Of a stretch of DNA of 64,000 nt, positions 1 to 9,719 are shown in pieces; position 1 is the first letter of the stretch; each line of letters starts with the position of its first letter. The notes beneath the pieces are model-generated. The model searched no databases. It was given only the letters and a program-made list of their open reading frames with translations, and had not been told where the DNA came from. The stretch comes from Nocardia terrae (GTDB lineage Bacteria; Actinomycetota; Actinomycetes; Mycobacteriales; Mycobacteriaceae), in contig NZ_WRPP01000004.1 of NCBI RefSeq assembly GCF_009760405.1, forward strand, positions 310,001 through 374,000, in the 5' to 3' direction. The position numbers were made by a program, and so were the translations under genes.

Positions 1-3000
1 CCGGCCGGGACGAACGCACCGAACGAGTTACCGGCGGAACCGGTGAACGTGATGTCGATGGTGTTGTCCGGCAGGCCGACTCCGCCGTACAGCTTGGTGA
101 CCTCGTGGCCGAGCATGGTGCCGACCGTGCGGTTCACGTTGGTGATCTTGGTTTCGATCTTGACCGGCTTGCCCCGCTCCAGCGCGTCCGCGGCCTCGGC
201 GATGAGCTTGTTGTCCAGCGCCTTGTCCAGGCCGTGGTCCTGGTCCTTGGTGCGACGGCGGTCCTGGAACATGAACGCGGTCTCGACGTCGTCCAGGATG
301 GGCGACAGGTCGAGCTTGGCGGCCTTCCAGTGCGACTTGGCGGCGGTGGTGTCGAGCAGGTCGACGCGGCCGATGGCCTCGTCGAGCGTGCGCAGACCCA
401 GCGACGCCAGCAGCTCGCGGACCTCCTCGGCGATGTAGAGCATGAAGTTCTCGACGAACTCCGGCTTACCCGTGAACCGCTCGCGCAGCACCGGGTTCTG
501 CGTCGCGACGCCGACCGGACAGGTGTCGAGGTGGCACACGCGCATCATGATGCAGCCCGAGACCACCAGCGGAGCGGTCGCGAAACCGTACTCCTCGGCG
601 CCCAGCAGCGCGGCGATCATGACGTCGCGGCCGGTCTTCATCTGGCCGTCGACCTGCACCACGATGCGGTCGCGCAGACCGTTGAGCAGCAGGGTCTGCT
701 GGGTCTCGGCCAGGCCGAGCTCCCAGGGGCCACCCGCGTGCTTCAACGAGGTCAGCGGCGAAGCGCCGGTGCCACCGTCGTGACCGGAGATCAGCACCAC
801 GTCGGCGTGCGCCTTGGAGACGCCCGCGGCGACGGTGCCGACGCCCGGCTCCGCGACCAGTTTCACGTGAATCCGCGCCTGCGGGTTCGCGTTCTTCAGG
901 TCGTGGATCAGCTGCGCCAGATCCTCGATCGAGTAGATGTCGTGGTGCGGCGGCGGGGAGATCAGGCCGACGCCGGGCGTCGAGTGCCGGACCTCGGCGA
1001 CCCACGGGTACACCTTGTGCGCCGGAAGCTGGCCGCCCTCACCGGGCTTCGCGCCCTGCGCCATCTTGATCTGGATGTCGGTGCAGTTGGTCAGGTAGTG
1101 CGCGGTCACACCGAAGCGACCCGAGGCCACCTGCTTGATCGCGGACCGACGCCAGTCGCCGTTCTCCTCCGGTTCGAAGCGCGCCGGGTGCTCGCCGCCC
1201 TCACCGGAGTTCGAGCGACCGCCCAGGCGGTTCATCGCGATGGCCAGGGTCTCGTGCGCCTCGGCCGAGATCGAGCCGTAAGACATCGCGCCGGTGGAGA
1301 AGCGCTTCACGATCTCCGACGCGGGCTCGACCTCGTCGATCGGGATCGGGTTGCGGCCCTGCGACTTGAACTTGAACAGACCACGCAGCGAGGCCAAGCG
1401 CTCCGACTGGTCGTCGACCAGCTTGGTGTACTCCTTGAAGACCTTGTACTGGCCCGAGCGGGTGGCGTGCTGCAGCTTGAACACCGTGTCCGGGTTGAAC
1501 AGGTGGTACTCGCCCTCACGCCGCCACTGGTACTCGCCGCCGATCTCGAGCTCGCGGTGCGCGCGCTCGTTGCGGTTCTCCAGGAACGCGATCCGGTGCC
1601 GCTGCGCGACCTCGTCGGCGATGTCGTCGAGGCCGATGCCGTCCAGCGGCGAGCGCAGACCGGTGAAGTACTCGTCGACGAGCTCCTGCGCCAGGCCGAC
1701 GACCTGGAACAGCTGCGCGCCACGGTAGGAGGCGATGGTGGAGATGCCCATCTTGGACATCACCTTCAGCACGCCCTTGCCGGCCGCCTTGTTGTAGTTG
1801 TAGACGGCCTTCTTGAAGTCGGCCGCGTGATCGCCGGTGCTGCCCGGGATCTGCAGCGTGCCGCGCTCGAGCATGTCCTCGATGGACTCGAAGGCCATGT
1901 ACGGGTTGATGGCCGCCGCGCCGAAGCCGACCAGCATGGCCATGTGGTGCACCTCGCGGGCGTCACCGGCCTCCACGACCAGGCCGACCTTGGTGCGGGT
2001 CCGCTCGCGCACCAGGTGGTGGTGCACCGCGGCGGTCAGCAGCAGCGACGGGATCGGGGCCAGCTTCTCGTTCGACTCGCGGTCGGACAGCACGATGATG
2101 CGCGCGCCGCCGTCGATGGCAGCGGAAACTTGCCGCTGAACCGCTTCAATGGCCTTGCGAAGTCCCTTGCCGCCCTTCTTGACCGGGTACAGGCCGTGGA
2201 CGACCACCGAGCGCAAGTGCGGACGCGAACCGTCGTCGTTGATGTGGACCAGCTTGGACAGCTCGTCGTTGTCCAGGATCGGCTGGGTCAGGGTGATCTG
2301 ACCGCAGGACTCCGGTCCCGGGTTCAGCAGGTCGGCCTCCGGGCCCACCATGCTGCGCAGCGAGGTGACGACCTCTTCGCGGATGGCGTCCAGCGGCGGG
2401 TTGGTGACCTGCGCGAACAGCTGCGAGAAGTAGTCGAACAGCAGGCGCGGACGGGACGACAGCACCGCGATCGGGGTGTCGGTGCCCATCGAGCCGAGCG
2501 CCTCGCCACCGGTCTGCGCCATCGGCGAGACCAGCAGGTTCAGCTCCTCGGTGGTGTATCCGAAGATCTGCTGGCGGATCAGCACGCGGTCGTGCGACAT
2601 GTGCACGTGCGGGCGGTCGGGCAGGTCGCTCAGCTTGGTCGGGCCCTCGTCCAGCCACTGCTGGTACGGGAACTCGGTGGCCAGCGACTGCTTGACCTCG
2701 TCGTCGGAGATGATGCGGCCCTGCGAGGTGTCGACCAGGAACATGTGGCCGGGCTGCAGGCGCTTCTTGTAGACGACCTTGGCCGGGTCGATGTCGAGCA
2801 CGCCGACCTCGGAGGCCAGCACGACCAGACCGTCGTCGGTGACCCAGATGCGGCCGGGGCGCAGACCGTTGCGGTCCAGCACCGCGCCGACGACCGTGCC
2901 GTCGGTGAAGCACACCGAGGCCGGGCCGTCCCAGGGCTCCATGAGGAAGGAGTGGTAGCGGTAGAACGCGCGCTGCTCCGGGGTCATGGACTCGTGGCGC

Positions 3001-4049
3001 TCCCACGCCTCCGGAATCATCATGAGCACGGCGTGCGGCAGGCTGCGGCCACCCAGGTGCAGCAGCTCGAGCACCTCGTCGAAGCGAGCGGTGTCGGACG
3101 CGCCGGGGGTGCAGACCGGGAAGATCTTCTCCAGGCGGTTGTTGCCCTCGTGGTCGGTGCCGAACACGTTGGAGTTCAGCAGCGCCTCGCGAGCGCGCAT
3201 CCAGTTCTCGTTACCGGAGACCGTGTTGATCTCACCGTTGTGGGCGACGCGCCGGAAGGGGTGCGCCAGCGGCCACGACGGGAAGGTGTTGGTGGAGAAG
3301 CGCGAGTGCACGATGCCCAGCGCGGACTCGACCCGGTCGTCCTGCAGGTCCAGGTAGAACGCCCGCAACTGCGGGGTCGTGAACATGCCCTTGTAGACGA
3401 AGGTCTCGCCGGACAGCGACGGGAAGTAGACCGACTCCTTGCCGGTCGCGCCCTCACCGGCGCCCGCCTTGCCGAGTTCGTGCTCGATGCGCTTGCGGAT
3501 GACGTAGGCGCGACGCTCCAGGTCCAGGCCGGAGAGCTGCTCGGCACCGTCCTTCGGGGAGGCGATGAAGATCTGCCGGAACGTCGGCATCGCGTCGCGC
3601 GACAGCGCGCCCAGCGACGACTCGTCGATCGGGACCTCGCGCCAGCCGAGGACCTCGAGGCCCTCCTCGCGCACGATCTTCTCCACGCCGTACCCCGCGC
3701 GGGCGGCCTCGCGGCGGGCCTGCGGGAGGAACGCGATACCGGTGGCGTACGAACCTTCGGCGGGGAGCTCGAAGTCGACCACGGCACGGAAGAACTTGTC
3801 CGGGAGCTGGATCAGGATGCCCGCGCCGTCACCCGAGTTGGGTTCGGCGCCGGCCGCACCACGGTGCTCCAGGTTCAGCAATGCCGTAATAGCCTTGTCG
3901 ACGATGTCGCGGCTGCGGCGGCCGTGCATGTCGACGACGAATGCGACACCACAGGCGTCGTGTTCGTTCGCCGGGTCATAGAGCCCGATGGAACGGTGAC
4001 CGTAGCCGGCACCGCCGGCGGGGGACCCGTGGCCAGGAAGTTGCGTCAT
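1..4049 (-). CDS. gltB: Glutamate synthase large subunit, 3' end cut by window edge
   Basis: Converts glutamine plus 2-oxoglutarate to two glutamates in ammonium assimilation, working with the small subunit GltD, which would lie past position 1. The first 1349 residues are present. Translation starts at the ATG at 4049, with GAAGG upstream. A 32-residue propeptide precedes Cys33 in NEHDACGVAF, the N-terminal nucleophile of the glutaminase domain that is exposed by processing. The FMN-binding synthase domain occupies the later half. Cys1166, Cys1172 and Cys1177 in GCIMMRVCHLDTC (about 511-556) fit the C-x5-C-x4-C pattern of the 3Fe-4S cluster. About 150-180 C-terminal residues, the GXGXG structural domain, should lie outside the window. 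Identification is secure. Confidence 0.97.
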   Translation of the reverse strand, partial: MTQLPGHGSPAGGAGYGHRSIGLYDPANEHDACGVAFVVDMHGRRSRDIVDKAITALLNLEHRGAAGAEPNSGDGAGILIQLPDKFFRAVVDFELPAEGSYATGIAFLPQARREAARAGYGVEKIVREEGLEVLGWREVPIDESSLGALSRDAMPTFRQIFIASPKDGAEQLSGLDLERRAYVIRKRIEHELGKAGAGEGATGKESVYFPSLSGETFVYKGMFTTPQLRAFYLDLQDDRVESALGIVHSRFSTNTFPSWPLAHPFRRVAHNGEINTVSGNENWMRAREALLNSNVFGTDHEGNNRLEKIFPVCTPGASDTARFDEVLELLHLGGRSLPHAVLMMIPEAWERHESMTPEQRAFYRYHSFLMEPWDGPASVCFTDGTVVGAVLDRNGLRPGRIWVTDDGLVVLASEVGVLDIDPAKVVYKKRLQPGHMFLVDTSQGRIISDDEVKQSLATEFPYQQWLDEGPTKLSDLPDRPHVHMSHDRVLIRQQIFGYTTEELNLLVSPMAQTGGEALGSMGTDTPIAVLSSRPRLLFDYFSQLFAQVTNPPLDAIREEVVTSLRSMVGPEADLLNPGPESCGQITLTQPILDNDELSKLVHINDDGSRPHLRSVVVHGLYPVKKGGKGLRKAIEAVQRQVSAAIDGGARIIVLSDRESNEKLAPIPSLLLTAAVHHHLVRERTRTKVGLVVEAGDAREVHHMAMLVGFGAAAINPYMAFESIEDMLERGTLQIPGSTGDHAADFKKAVYNYNKAAGKGVLKVMSKMGISTIASYRGAQLFQVVGLAQELVDEYFTGLRSPLDGIGLDDIADEVAQRHRIAFLENRNERAHRELEIGGEYQWRREGEYHLFNPDTVFKLQHATRSGQYKVFKEYTKLVDDQSERLASLRGLFKFKSQGRNPIPIDEVEPASEIVKRFSTGAMSYGSISAEAHETLAIAMNRLGGRSNSGEGGEHPARFEPEENGDWRRSAIKQVASGRFGVTAHYLTNCTDIQIKMAQGAKPGEGGQLPAHKVYPWVAEVRHSTPGVGLISPPPHHDIYSIEDLAQLIHDLKNANPQARIHVKLVAEPGVGTVAAGVSKAHADVVLISGHDGGTGASPLTSLKHAGGPWELGLAETQQTLLLNGLRDRIVVQVDGQMKTGRDVMIAALLGAEEYGFATAPLVVSGCIMMRVCHLDTCPVGVATQNPVLRERFTGKPEFVENFMLYIAEEVRELLASLGLRTLDEAIGRVDLLDTTAAKSHWKAAKLDLSPILDDVETAFMFQDRRRTKDQDHGLDKALDNKLIAEAADALERGKPVKIETKITNVNRTVGTMLGHEVTKLYGGVGLPDNTIDITFTGSAGNSFGAFVPA

Positions 4050-4967
4050 GCCTCTGCCTTCACAAAAAACAGGCCTTCGAAGAAAAGGGCCTTCGTCGAA
4101 CGCCTCCGGTAGGGACTGCGCCCGGACGTTTCGGAGACCAGCGGCGCTGATGGTCACTCCGTGCAGTCAACTTTGCAGTTGTCGACCCGCTTCGATTACC
4201 TAGTCGGGTGCTCGGTGGTAACGGAACTCTTACGCGTTCGCCACACACCGCGCCGTTCTCGCCCGCTAGGCTGAGCACCGATCGGGCCTCTGACCGTATG
4301 GGGAGTTGTGCCGAATTTGTGTAGTTCGGCGTAAGAGCAAACGATAAGTCAGGACTGGAGCCCAACCAACTTAGGTTGCACTAATTCCAGCTTCTAGCTG
4401 GGCTTCTACATTCGTCCTCCAACACACGCGCGTTCTCCAGTGTAAGGCAGGGATGCACGGGCGTTTCAGTTGAGTTCACCACTGCATTGCACGCGCGCGA
4501 GGGTTGGCGCCGGGCCGTCCAGCGCAGCTCCAGACCGCCCCTCACCTGCAATGAATCAGATTTCCCCACAATGGGATCCGGCAAACCGGGCGTTAGGCGG
4601 CTAACTTTCCGGACAAGTTCCGTCGCCGTGGTGGCCGCCCGGGCGACATGGCCAGGCAACCTGCCGACCGTACGGAATTTTTCCTGAATGTGGGATTCAG
4701 CACACACCCAGCAAACCGTAAATCTGCCTTCCATCACCCATTTCGGCCATATTCGAGCCGGTCCGAGCGTGATCAACACCACGTCACACGCCCGAAACAC
4801 GCCATTGTGAGCCTGGCCACATCCCAGCCGCCGCGGTCGATGGAACAGCTGTACGCCTGTCACGCTGAGACAACGAATCAGTGACGGTTCAGCTCGACAA
4901 CACGGCGCCAAGCCAGTTCACTTGGGACCTGCCGAATCACTTGGGACTTAAAGGGATGTGAGTTCCC
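4050..4967. other. Long intergenic region between gltB and the DUF4407 gene
   Basis: These 918 bp lie between two divergent genes. I find no open frame with actinobacterial codon bias or a recognisable domain, and composition is visibly less GC-rich than in the flanking genes. The left end should hold the gltB promoter. The right end carries a direct repeat just before the DUF4407 gene. Nothing else can be supported. Confidence 0.6.
4918..4947 (+). repeat. Direct repeat TCACTTGGGAC upstream of DUF4407 gene
   Basis: TCACTTGGGAC occurs at 4918-4928 and 4937-4947, so the copies are 19 bp apart. The second copy ends 20 bp before the ATG at 4968. A near-inverted partner, AGTTCCCA, lies at 4961-4968 and overlaps the start codon. 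The arrangement suits a regulator binding two helical turns apart, but no known family consensus is recognised. Confidence 0.45.
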
Positions 4968-6782
4968 ATGACGGAGAAAGCCGCCGGCCTCGGCGCGCTG
5001 TCGGTCTGGCTGGGCGGGGCACAGCCGCGGCTCACCGATCAGCACGAACGCGGGGGATACACGATCACCGGAGCGGTGGTGGCGCTGTTCGCCGCCACCT
5101 CGGGGGTGGTCACGGCCGTGGCCACGGGCGCCGCGAAATGGCCCATCATCGCCGTGGTGGCGGTCGCACTCATCGCCACCCTGCTGGTGGGAGCCATCGG
5201 CCGGGCACTGGCCACCGCCGCCACTCCGGATCGGCGGGAAGATCGCCGCGCCGTAGCCGAATTCGGCGGGCGCATCGCGGTGGCCGCGCTGACCGGTGTG
5301 GTGATCGCCGAATTGGCTTGCACCGTACTGTTCTCCGGCACCGTGAACCGGTCGCTCGACGAAACCGCCCAGCGGGCCGTGGAATCCGCGCCCGCCGTGG
5401 TCATCGCGCGCACCGACTTCGATCGGGCCAAGGCCGACCGCACCGCCCTCGACCAGCAGATCACCAAGGCGCAGAACGACGTCACCACCGCGCTGAAAAT
5501 CGCGCGCTGCGAATACAACCCGAGCCAGGACTGCGCCGGCATCCCGACCACGGGCGTGCCCGGGCGCGGACCCGAGGAGCGCACCGCCAATCAGATGCTC
5601 GACGACGCGCGGACCCAATTGGCCACCGCGCAGGGCAAGGTGGACGGCCTCGACGCCAAGGTCACCGAGAAGGACAAGGCCCTCGCCGCCGCCCGCAAGG
5701 ACGCCTACACCGAGGGCGATCGCGGGCTCGGGGCGCGCTGGGTGGCCATGAACGACTACACCACCGCGCATTTCGGGCCGTTGACGCTGCGCCTCGCGGT
5801 CGCCGTGCTCATGATCGTGCTGGCCCTGCTGCCGCTGCTGCTGCGCTGGTGGCGGGGCGAGACGTCCTTCGACCGCACCGTCGCGGTCCGCACCACCACC
5901 GACCGCATCGACCAGGCCGCCACCACCGCCATCGCCGTCCAACAGGCCGAGGTGCGGGTGGAGACCGAAAAGCTGCGCGCCGAACAACAACTCACCGCCG
6001 CGCGGCTGGCCGCGCACGCCGACACCGCCATCGACCGGGAACGGCAGCGCACCCGCATCATCGCCGCCATCGGCAATTTCGAGATCGGCATCACCGAGCC
6101 CGCGCAACGGGCCGTCGCCGAGTTCGACCAAGCCACCAGACCTGAACTTCCGGAGGGGATAGTGACCCAGTCGCCCAATCTGCCCGCCCAGCTCACCTCC
6201 GGGGCGCTGGCCCCGTTGCCGTCCGGCGGCGCGCTGGCGCCCATCGCCCCGGACGCCGCTCCGGTCCCCGTGCCCGCCCCGGCCGACAAGGGTGGCGGCC
6301 TGGAGCTTCCGATCATCGGCACCGTGCCGTTCACCGATACCGCCGCGCGCTGGATCCGGCCGCTGGTCCCGTCCTTCGTGGCCAATGCCATCGACACCGC
6401 CACCCACCCGCTGCGCACCGTGCGCCAGGCGTTCGAGGAGGCGGAGGAGATCACCTTCACGCTGCGCCGCACGCGCAAGGTGACCGTGGACTCGCACGAC
6501 TCCGCGCAGCAACCGCAGCACCAGGCGTTCGCGCAGCCGCAGTACGGCTATCAGCTGCCGCCGGGTTCACCGCAGCACGTGCACGCCCAGCGGGTCGCGC
6601 ACACCGTGGTGGATCAGCCCTATGCGCAGTACCCGTACACCGCACTCCCGCACGGACAGGCGGTCGAGCCGGGCTACCCGTTGCCTCCGGCCGCGCAGCA
6701 GGACGCCCTTGCCGCACGTCGCGCCTACGAGCTCGACCATCGCGCTCAGCGGGAGCTGCCCCCGGGCTCGGGATCGGAATAG
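4968..6782 (+). CDS. DUF4407 domain membrane protein
   Basis: A 604-residue integral membrane protein of unknown function. Hydrophobic segments lie near residues 32-53, 58-80, 103-125 and 273-296. Between segments three and four is a long charged, helical stretch (about 140-260) that looks like a coiled coil. Another helical region (about 300-370) follows the last segment. The C-terminal third is Pro/Ala/Gln/Tyr-rich and probably disordered. This four-segment layout with an intervening coil is typical of DUF4407 proteins. The ATG at 4968 is the first start in frame; GGGATG upstream is a weak ribosome-binding site. It appears monocistronic, with a strong hairpin after the stop. No enzymatic motif is visible. 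Confidence 0.78.
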   Translation: MTEKAAGLGALSVWLGGAQPRLTDQHERGGYTITGAVVALFAATSGVVTAVATGAAKWPIIAVVAVALIATLLVGAIGRALATAATPDRREDRRAVAEFGGRIAVAALTGVVIAELACTVLFSGTVNRSLDETAQRAVESAPAVVIARTDFDRAKADRTALDQQITKAQNDVTTALKIARCEYNPSQDCAGIPTTGVPGRGPEERTANQMLDDARTQLATAQGKVDGLDAKVTEKDKALAAARKDAYTEGDRGLGARWVAMNDYTTAHFGPLTLRLAVAVLMIVLALLPLLLRWWRGETSFDRTVAVRTTTDRIDQAATTAIAVQQAEVRVETEKLRAEQQLTAARLAAHADTAIDRERQRTRIIAAIGNFEIGITEPAQRAVAEFDQATRPELPEGIVTQSPNLPAQLTSGALAPLPSGGALAPIAPDAAPVPVPAPADKGGGLELPIIGTVPFTDTAARWIRPLVPSFVANAIDTATHPLRTVRQAFEEAEEITFTLRRTRKVTVDSHDSAQQPQHQAFAQPQYGYQLPPGSPQHVHAQRVAHTVVDQPYAQYPYTALPHGQAVEPGYPLPPAAQQDALAARRAYELDHRAQRELPPGSGSE

Positions 6783-6801
6783 TCCGCCCCGAAATGCATT
6801 A

Positions 6802-6836
6802 CGGCCCGGGATGTTCCGTCGAACACCCGGGCCGTC
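6802..6836. terminator. Bidirectional hairpin between convergent genes
   Basis: ACGGCCCGGG at 6802-6811 pairs perfectly with CCCGGGCCGT at 6827-6836. Within the loop, TGTTC pairs with GAACA, leaving a CGTC tetraloop. It lies between the stop of the DUF4407 gene (6782) and that of the convergent DUF4190 gene (6845), so it can serve both. Confidence 0.8.
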
Positions 6837-6844
6837 GTCATTCT

Positions 6845-7291
6845 TTATCGATAGTGATGTGAGCCGCCGCTTCCAGCCGCGGCCAGCAGGCCGAGGTCGA
6901 GGATCCAGAACAGCGCCCATCCGGCGACGGTGAGGTAGCCCAGGATCAGGCCCGCCACCGCCTGGCCGCCGCCGCCCTCACCGGTGCGCTGAATCTGGCC
7001 CCGCGCCACATGCCCCAGCGGAATCGCCACCAGCGCGGTGATCCCACAGGTGATGAAGCTCAGAATCCCCAGCACCATGGAGGCCGTCGCCATGCCGTTG
7101 GTGCGTGGCTGCTGCACCATGAACATCGGGCCGGGCATCGGCGAATAGCCTTGCGGCGGCGCCCCATACGGTGCCGGATTGAATTGCGGAGCCGGGTACA
7201 TCGCGGGCTGGAACCCCTGGTCGTATCCCGGCTGCTGCGATGGGTCGCCGGGCCCGTACTGGCCGTACGGGCCGAATTGAGGCTGTCCCAC
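6845..7291 (-). CDS. DUF4190 domain membrane protein
   Basis: A 148-residue protein. The first half is Pro/Gly/Gln/Tyr-rich and disordered. The second half has two hydrophobic segments of the DUF4190 type, starting at NGMATASMVLGILSFITCG and followed by a Gly-rich turn and AGLILGYLTVAGWALFW. The start chosen is the GTG at 7291, because AGAGGGGG lies six bases upstream. An upstream ATG at 7342 would add 17 residues but lacks that signal. The function of this family is unknown. The gene is convergent with the DUF4407 gene and shares its terminator. Confidence 0.75.
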   Translation of the reverse strand: MGQPQFGPYGQYGPGDPSQQPGYDQGFQPAMYPAPQFNPAPYGAPPQGYSPMPGPMFMVQQPRTNGMATASMVLGILSFITCGITALVAIPLGHVARGQIQRTGEGGGGQAVAGLILGYLTVAGWALFWILDLGLLAAAGSGGSHHYR

Positions 7292-7373
7292 TGAATCCCC
7301 CTCTGAAGTTCGCTGGTCGACGGTTACGAATCGTATAGCCAATCGATCTTCGAAGGTCCGGTCGAGCAGCAGC

Positions 7374-8984
7374 TCAACGGCTTTCGGGTGTTCCGTTGTT
7401 CCTTCTCCACGGCTGTGCCTTCGCCACGGCAGCCGGCCGACGGGCGGCCCGGTAGGCGATGACCGCGGTCAGCAGCAGAATGGCCGCCGTGGAGGTGGCC
7501 GCCAGGTGGATGCCGCTGACGAAGGCGGAGTGCGCCGAGTTCAGCAGCTCACCGGCCGCGGGTTGCGGTAGGGCACGGGCGGTTTCGATGGCGCCGCCCA
7601 GCGATTCCCGCGCCGCGTCCGCGTGGGCGGACGGAACGTGCGACAGGTCCAGGCCGCCGCGGAAGGCCGCCATGACGGCACTGCCCAGGATCGCCACACC
7701 CAGGGCGACGCCCATTTCCATGGCCGTCTCCGAGATGGCGGCGGCATTGCCCGCGCGGGCCTCGGGCGCGGTGCTCACGATCATGTCCGACGACACCGTC
7801 AACGCCACGCCCTCGCCCAGTCCGATCAGCAGGAAGCCGACGATGAACGGGGTCACCGAACCCTGCGGGTCGGTGGGCAGCAGCCAGTAGAGGGTCGCGC
7901 CGATCGCGACCGTCACCAGTGAGCCCGCCAATACCGTTGCCGGACGCCGGAATCGGACCAGCCAGGCCGCGGCCAGCGCGCCCAGCATGGAGCCGACGGT
8001 GCCCGGAATCAGCAGCAGACCGGCCTCCAGCGGCGACTTGCCCAGCACCAGCTGCAGGTACTGCGAGCCGAAGAACAGCACGCCGGCCAGCGCGAACACC
8101 GACAGCAGGTTGGTGAACACCGCGGCCCGGAAGGCGGGCAGCCGGAACAGGTCCAGATCGATCAGCGGGGACGCGAGTCCGCGCTGGCGACGCACGAAGA
8201 CCACACCCGAGGTCACGCCGACCGCGGCGATGAACACCAGGTTCAGGCTCGCGCCGTGGGCCGCGAACTCCTTGACCGCGTACACGATCGGGATCAGGGC
8301 CAGCATCGACAGCCCGGCGCTGATCAGGTCGAAGCGACCCGGGTTCGGGTCCCGCGACTCGGGCACCAGCACCGGGGCCAGCACCAGCAGCAGCGCCATG
8401 ACCGGCAGGTTCACCAGGAATACCGAGCCCCACCAGAAGTGCTCGAGCATCCAGCCGCCCAGCAGCGGGCCGAAGGCCGCGCCCGAGGCGGCCATGGCGC
8501 CCCAGACCGAGATGGCGAGGGTGCGCTGGCGGGCGTCGGCGAACATGGACCGGATCAGGCCCAGGGTCGCGGGCATCAGGGTCGCACCGGCGACGCCCTG
8601 CAGAACCCGTGCGGCGATGAGCATTTCGGGGTTGATCGCCCAGGCGGCCAGCGCCGAGGCGGCGGCGAATCCGGCCGCGCCGATGAGCAGCAGGCGGCGG
8701 CGGCCGATGCGGTCGCCGAGGGTGCCCATGGTGACCAGCAGGCCGGCGAGCACGAACGAGTAGACGTCGATGATCCACAGCAGCTGCGGCGTGGTCGGCG
8801 CGAGGTCCGCGGTGATGGAGGGGACCGCCAGGTCGAGCACGGTGGCGTCGACCGCGATCAGCAGCAGCGCCAGCGCCAGCACGCCGAGCCCGGCCCAGTC
8901 GCGGGGCCGGGCCTTGGGTGCGCGGGTCGCGGCGGGCCGGTCGGTGAACGAAGTTCCGGAACGTGCGGTCGGTTGGGTGGCCAT
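7374..8984 (-). CDS. MFS drug exporter, DHA2 (14-helix) family
   Basis: A proton-driven multidrug efflux permease of 536 residues, about the usual length for 14-helix DHA2 transporters such as LfrA and SmvA. Motif A, GTLGDRIGRRRLLL, sits in the loop after helix two. The antiporter motif C region contains GAAFGPLLGGWMLE. The ATG at 8984 is preceded by AGAGAGAAAG; longer in-frame starts would run through the operator. It is transcribed divergently from a TetR gene, and the shared 80-bp gap holds two copies of a palindrome, so it is very likely repressed by that neighbour and induced by a toxic substrate. The substrate cannot be read from sequence. Confidence 0.92.
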   Translation of the reverse strand: MATQPTARSGTSFTDRPAATRAPKARPRDWAGLGVLALALLLIAVDATVLDLAVPSITADLAPTTPQLLWIIDVYSFVLAGLLVTMGTLGDRIGRRRLLLIGAAGFAAASALAAWAINPEMLIAARVLQGVAGATLMPATLGLIRSMFADARQRTLAISVWGAMAASGAAFGPLLGGWMLEHFWWGSVFLVNLPVMALLLVLAPVLVPESRDPNPGRFDLISAGLSMLALIPIVYAVKEFAAHGASLNLVFIAAVGVTSGVVFVRRQRGLASPLIDLDLFRLPAFRAAVFTNLLSVFALAGVLFFGSQYLQLVLGKSPLEAGLLLIPGTVGSMLGALAAAWLVRFRRPATVLAGSLVTVAIGATLYWLLPTDPQGSVTPFIVGFLLIGLGEGVALTVSSDMIVSTAPEARAGNAAAISETAMEMGVALGVAILGSAVMAAFRGGLDLSHVPSAHADAARESLGGAIETARALPQPAAGELLNSAHSAFVSGIHLAATSTAAILLLTAVIAYRAARRPAAVAKAQPWRRNNGTPESR

Positions 8985-9005
8985 GAGCTTTCTCTCTCGA
9001 AGTTT

Positions 9006-9056
9006 TGAACCGTCCAGACGGTACAGTAGTAGTCTGAACCGTCCAGACGGTACAGT
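9006..9056. promoter_or_regulatory. Duplicated TetR operator between MFS and TetR genes
   Basis: A 22-bp sequence occurs identically at 9006-9027 and 9035-9056, a 29-bp period. Its core ACCGTCCAGACGGT (9009-9022 and 9038-9051) is an inverted repeat of ACCGTC with a 2-bp spacer. Each copy ends in TACAGT, a plausible -10 hexamer for the rightward promoter. The second TACAGT is 8 bp before the GTG at 9065, which suggests a leaderless TetR transcript. Confidence 0.85.
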
Positions 9057-9064
9057 CAAGCCTC

Positions 9065-9637
9065 GTGACTCCCCGTGACCCCGCCGGCACCCGCGACCGG
9101 ATCCTCGACGCGCTCGAGGCCCTGCTGCTCGACAAGGGCCTGTCCCAGGTGACCCTGGAGAACGTGGCCGCCACCGCGGGCGTCTCCAAGGGCGGGCTGC
9201 TCTATCACTTCAAGAGCAAGGACGCGCTGCTGGCCGGACTGCTCCGGCGGGTCGGCGAGCGGGCCGACCAGCAGGTGAGAACCGCGGTCGAGCAGGGCCG
9301 CTCGGTGGCCGAGTGGTATCTGCAGGCCCCGCATCCCGAGGACGACACCGACGCCGTCGAACTCGCGCTCTACCGCTCCATGCTGGCCGCCATGCGGACC
9401 ATCGACGCACCCCGGGACACGGCGCAGGCCGAGACCGACCGCGCCCTGTCGGAGGTGCTGGGAGCGTGGAAGGTGGCTCTCGACAACGAGATCGACGATC
9501 CCGTGCGGGCCGAGATCGTGCGGCTGGTCGGCGACGGCGTCTACCTGCGCGCACTGCTGGGCATGCCGCCGATCGACCCCGAGCTCTATCGCCGGGTCGT
9601 GGCCCGACTGCTGGAAACCGACACACCGCGCGAATGA
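9065..9637 (+). CDS. TetR-family repressor of the adjacent MFS exporter
   Basis: A 190-residue transcriptional regulator. The N-terminal helix-turn-helix spans about residues 8-50, with the recognition-helix region GVSKGGLLYHFKSKDALL that is typical of TetR proteins. The C-terminal ligand-binding domain has a TetR_C_37-like helical pattern. The GTG start at 9065 has no Shine-Dalgarno sequence but lies just after a TACAGT -10-like hexamer, so translation is probably leaderless. Two identical palindromes between this gene and the exporter are the likely binding sites, implying autoregulation. Its assignment as repressor of the exporter rests on the divergent arrangement. Confidence 0.92.
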   Translation: MTPRDPAGTRDRILDALEALLLDKGLSQVTLENVAATAGVSKGGLLYHFKSKDALLAGLLRRVGERADQQVRTAVEQGRSVAEWYLQAPHPEDDTDAVELALYRSMLAAMRTIDAPRDTAQAETDRALSEVLGAWKVALDNEIDDPVRAEIVRLVGDGVYLRALLGMPPIDPELYRRVVARLLETDTPRE

Positions 9638-9719
9638 CACCCGCCGCCCGGGGTGCGAAGTTCTCCGGCCCGGCGCACATCGGGCGACCGAACACGCTGG
9701 TCCGGATAGACTCGGGCGC

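Noticed and set aside
105..4112. 1335-codon open frame on the plus strand
   Set aside because: It is antisense to gltB; high third-position GC leaves long open shadows, and its protein is a low-complexity Arg/Leu/Asp mixture.
4381..4911. 176-codon minus-strand frame in the gltB upstream gap
   Set aside because: No ribosome-binding site, poor codon bias, and no recognisable domain; possible but unsupported.
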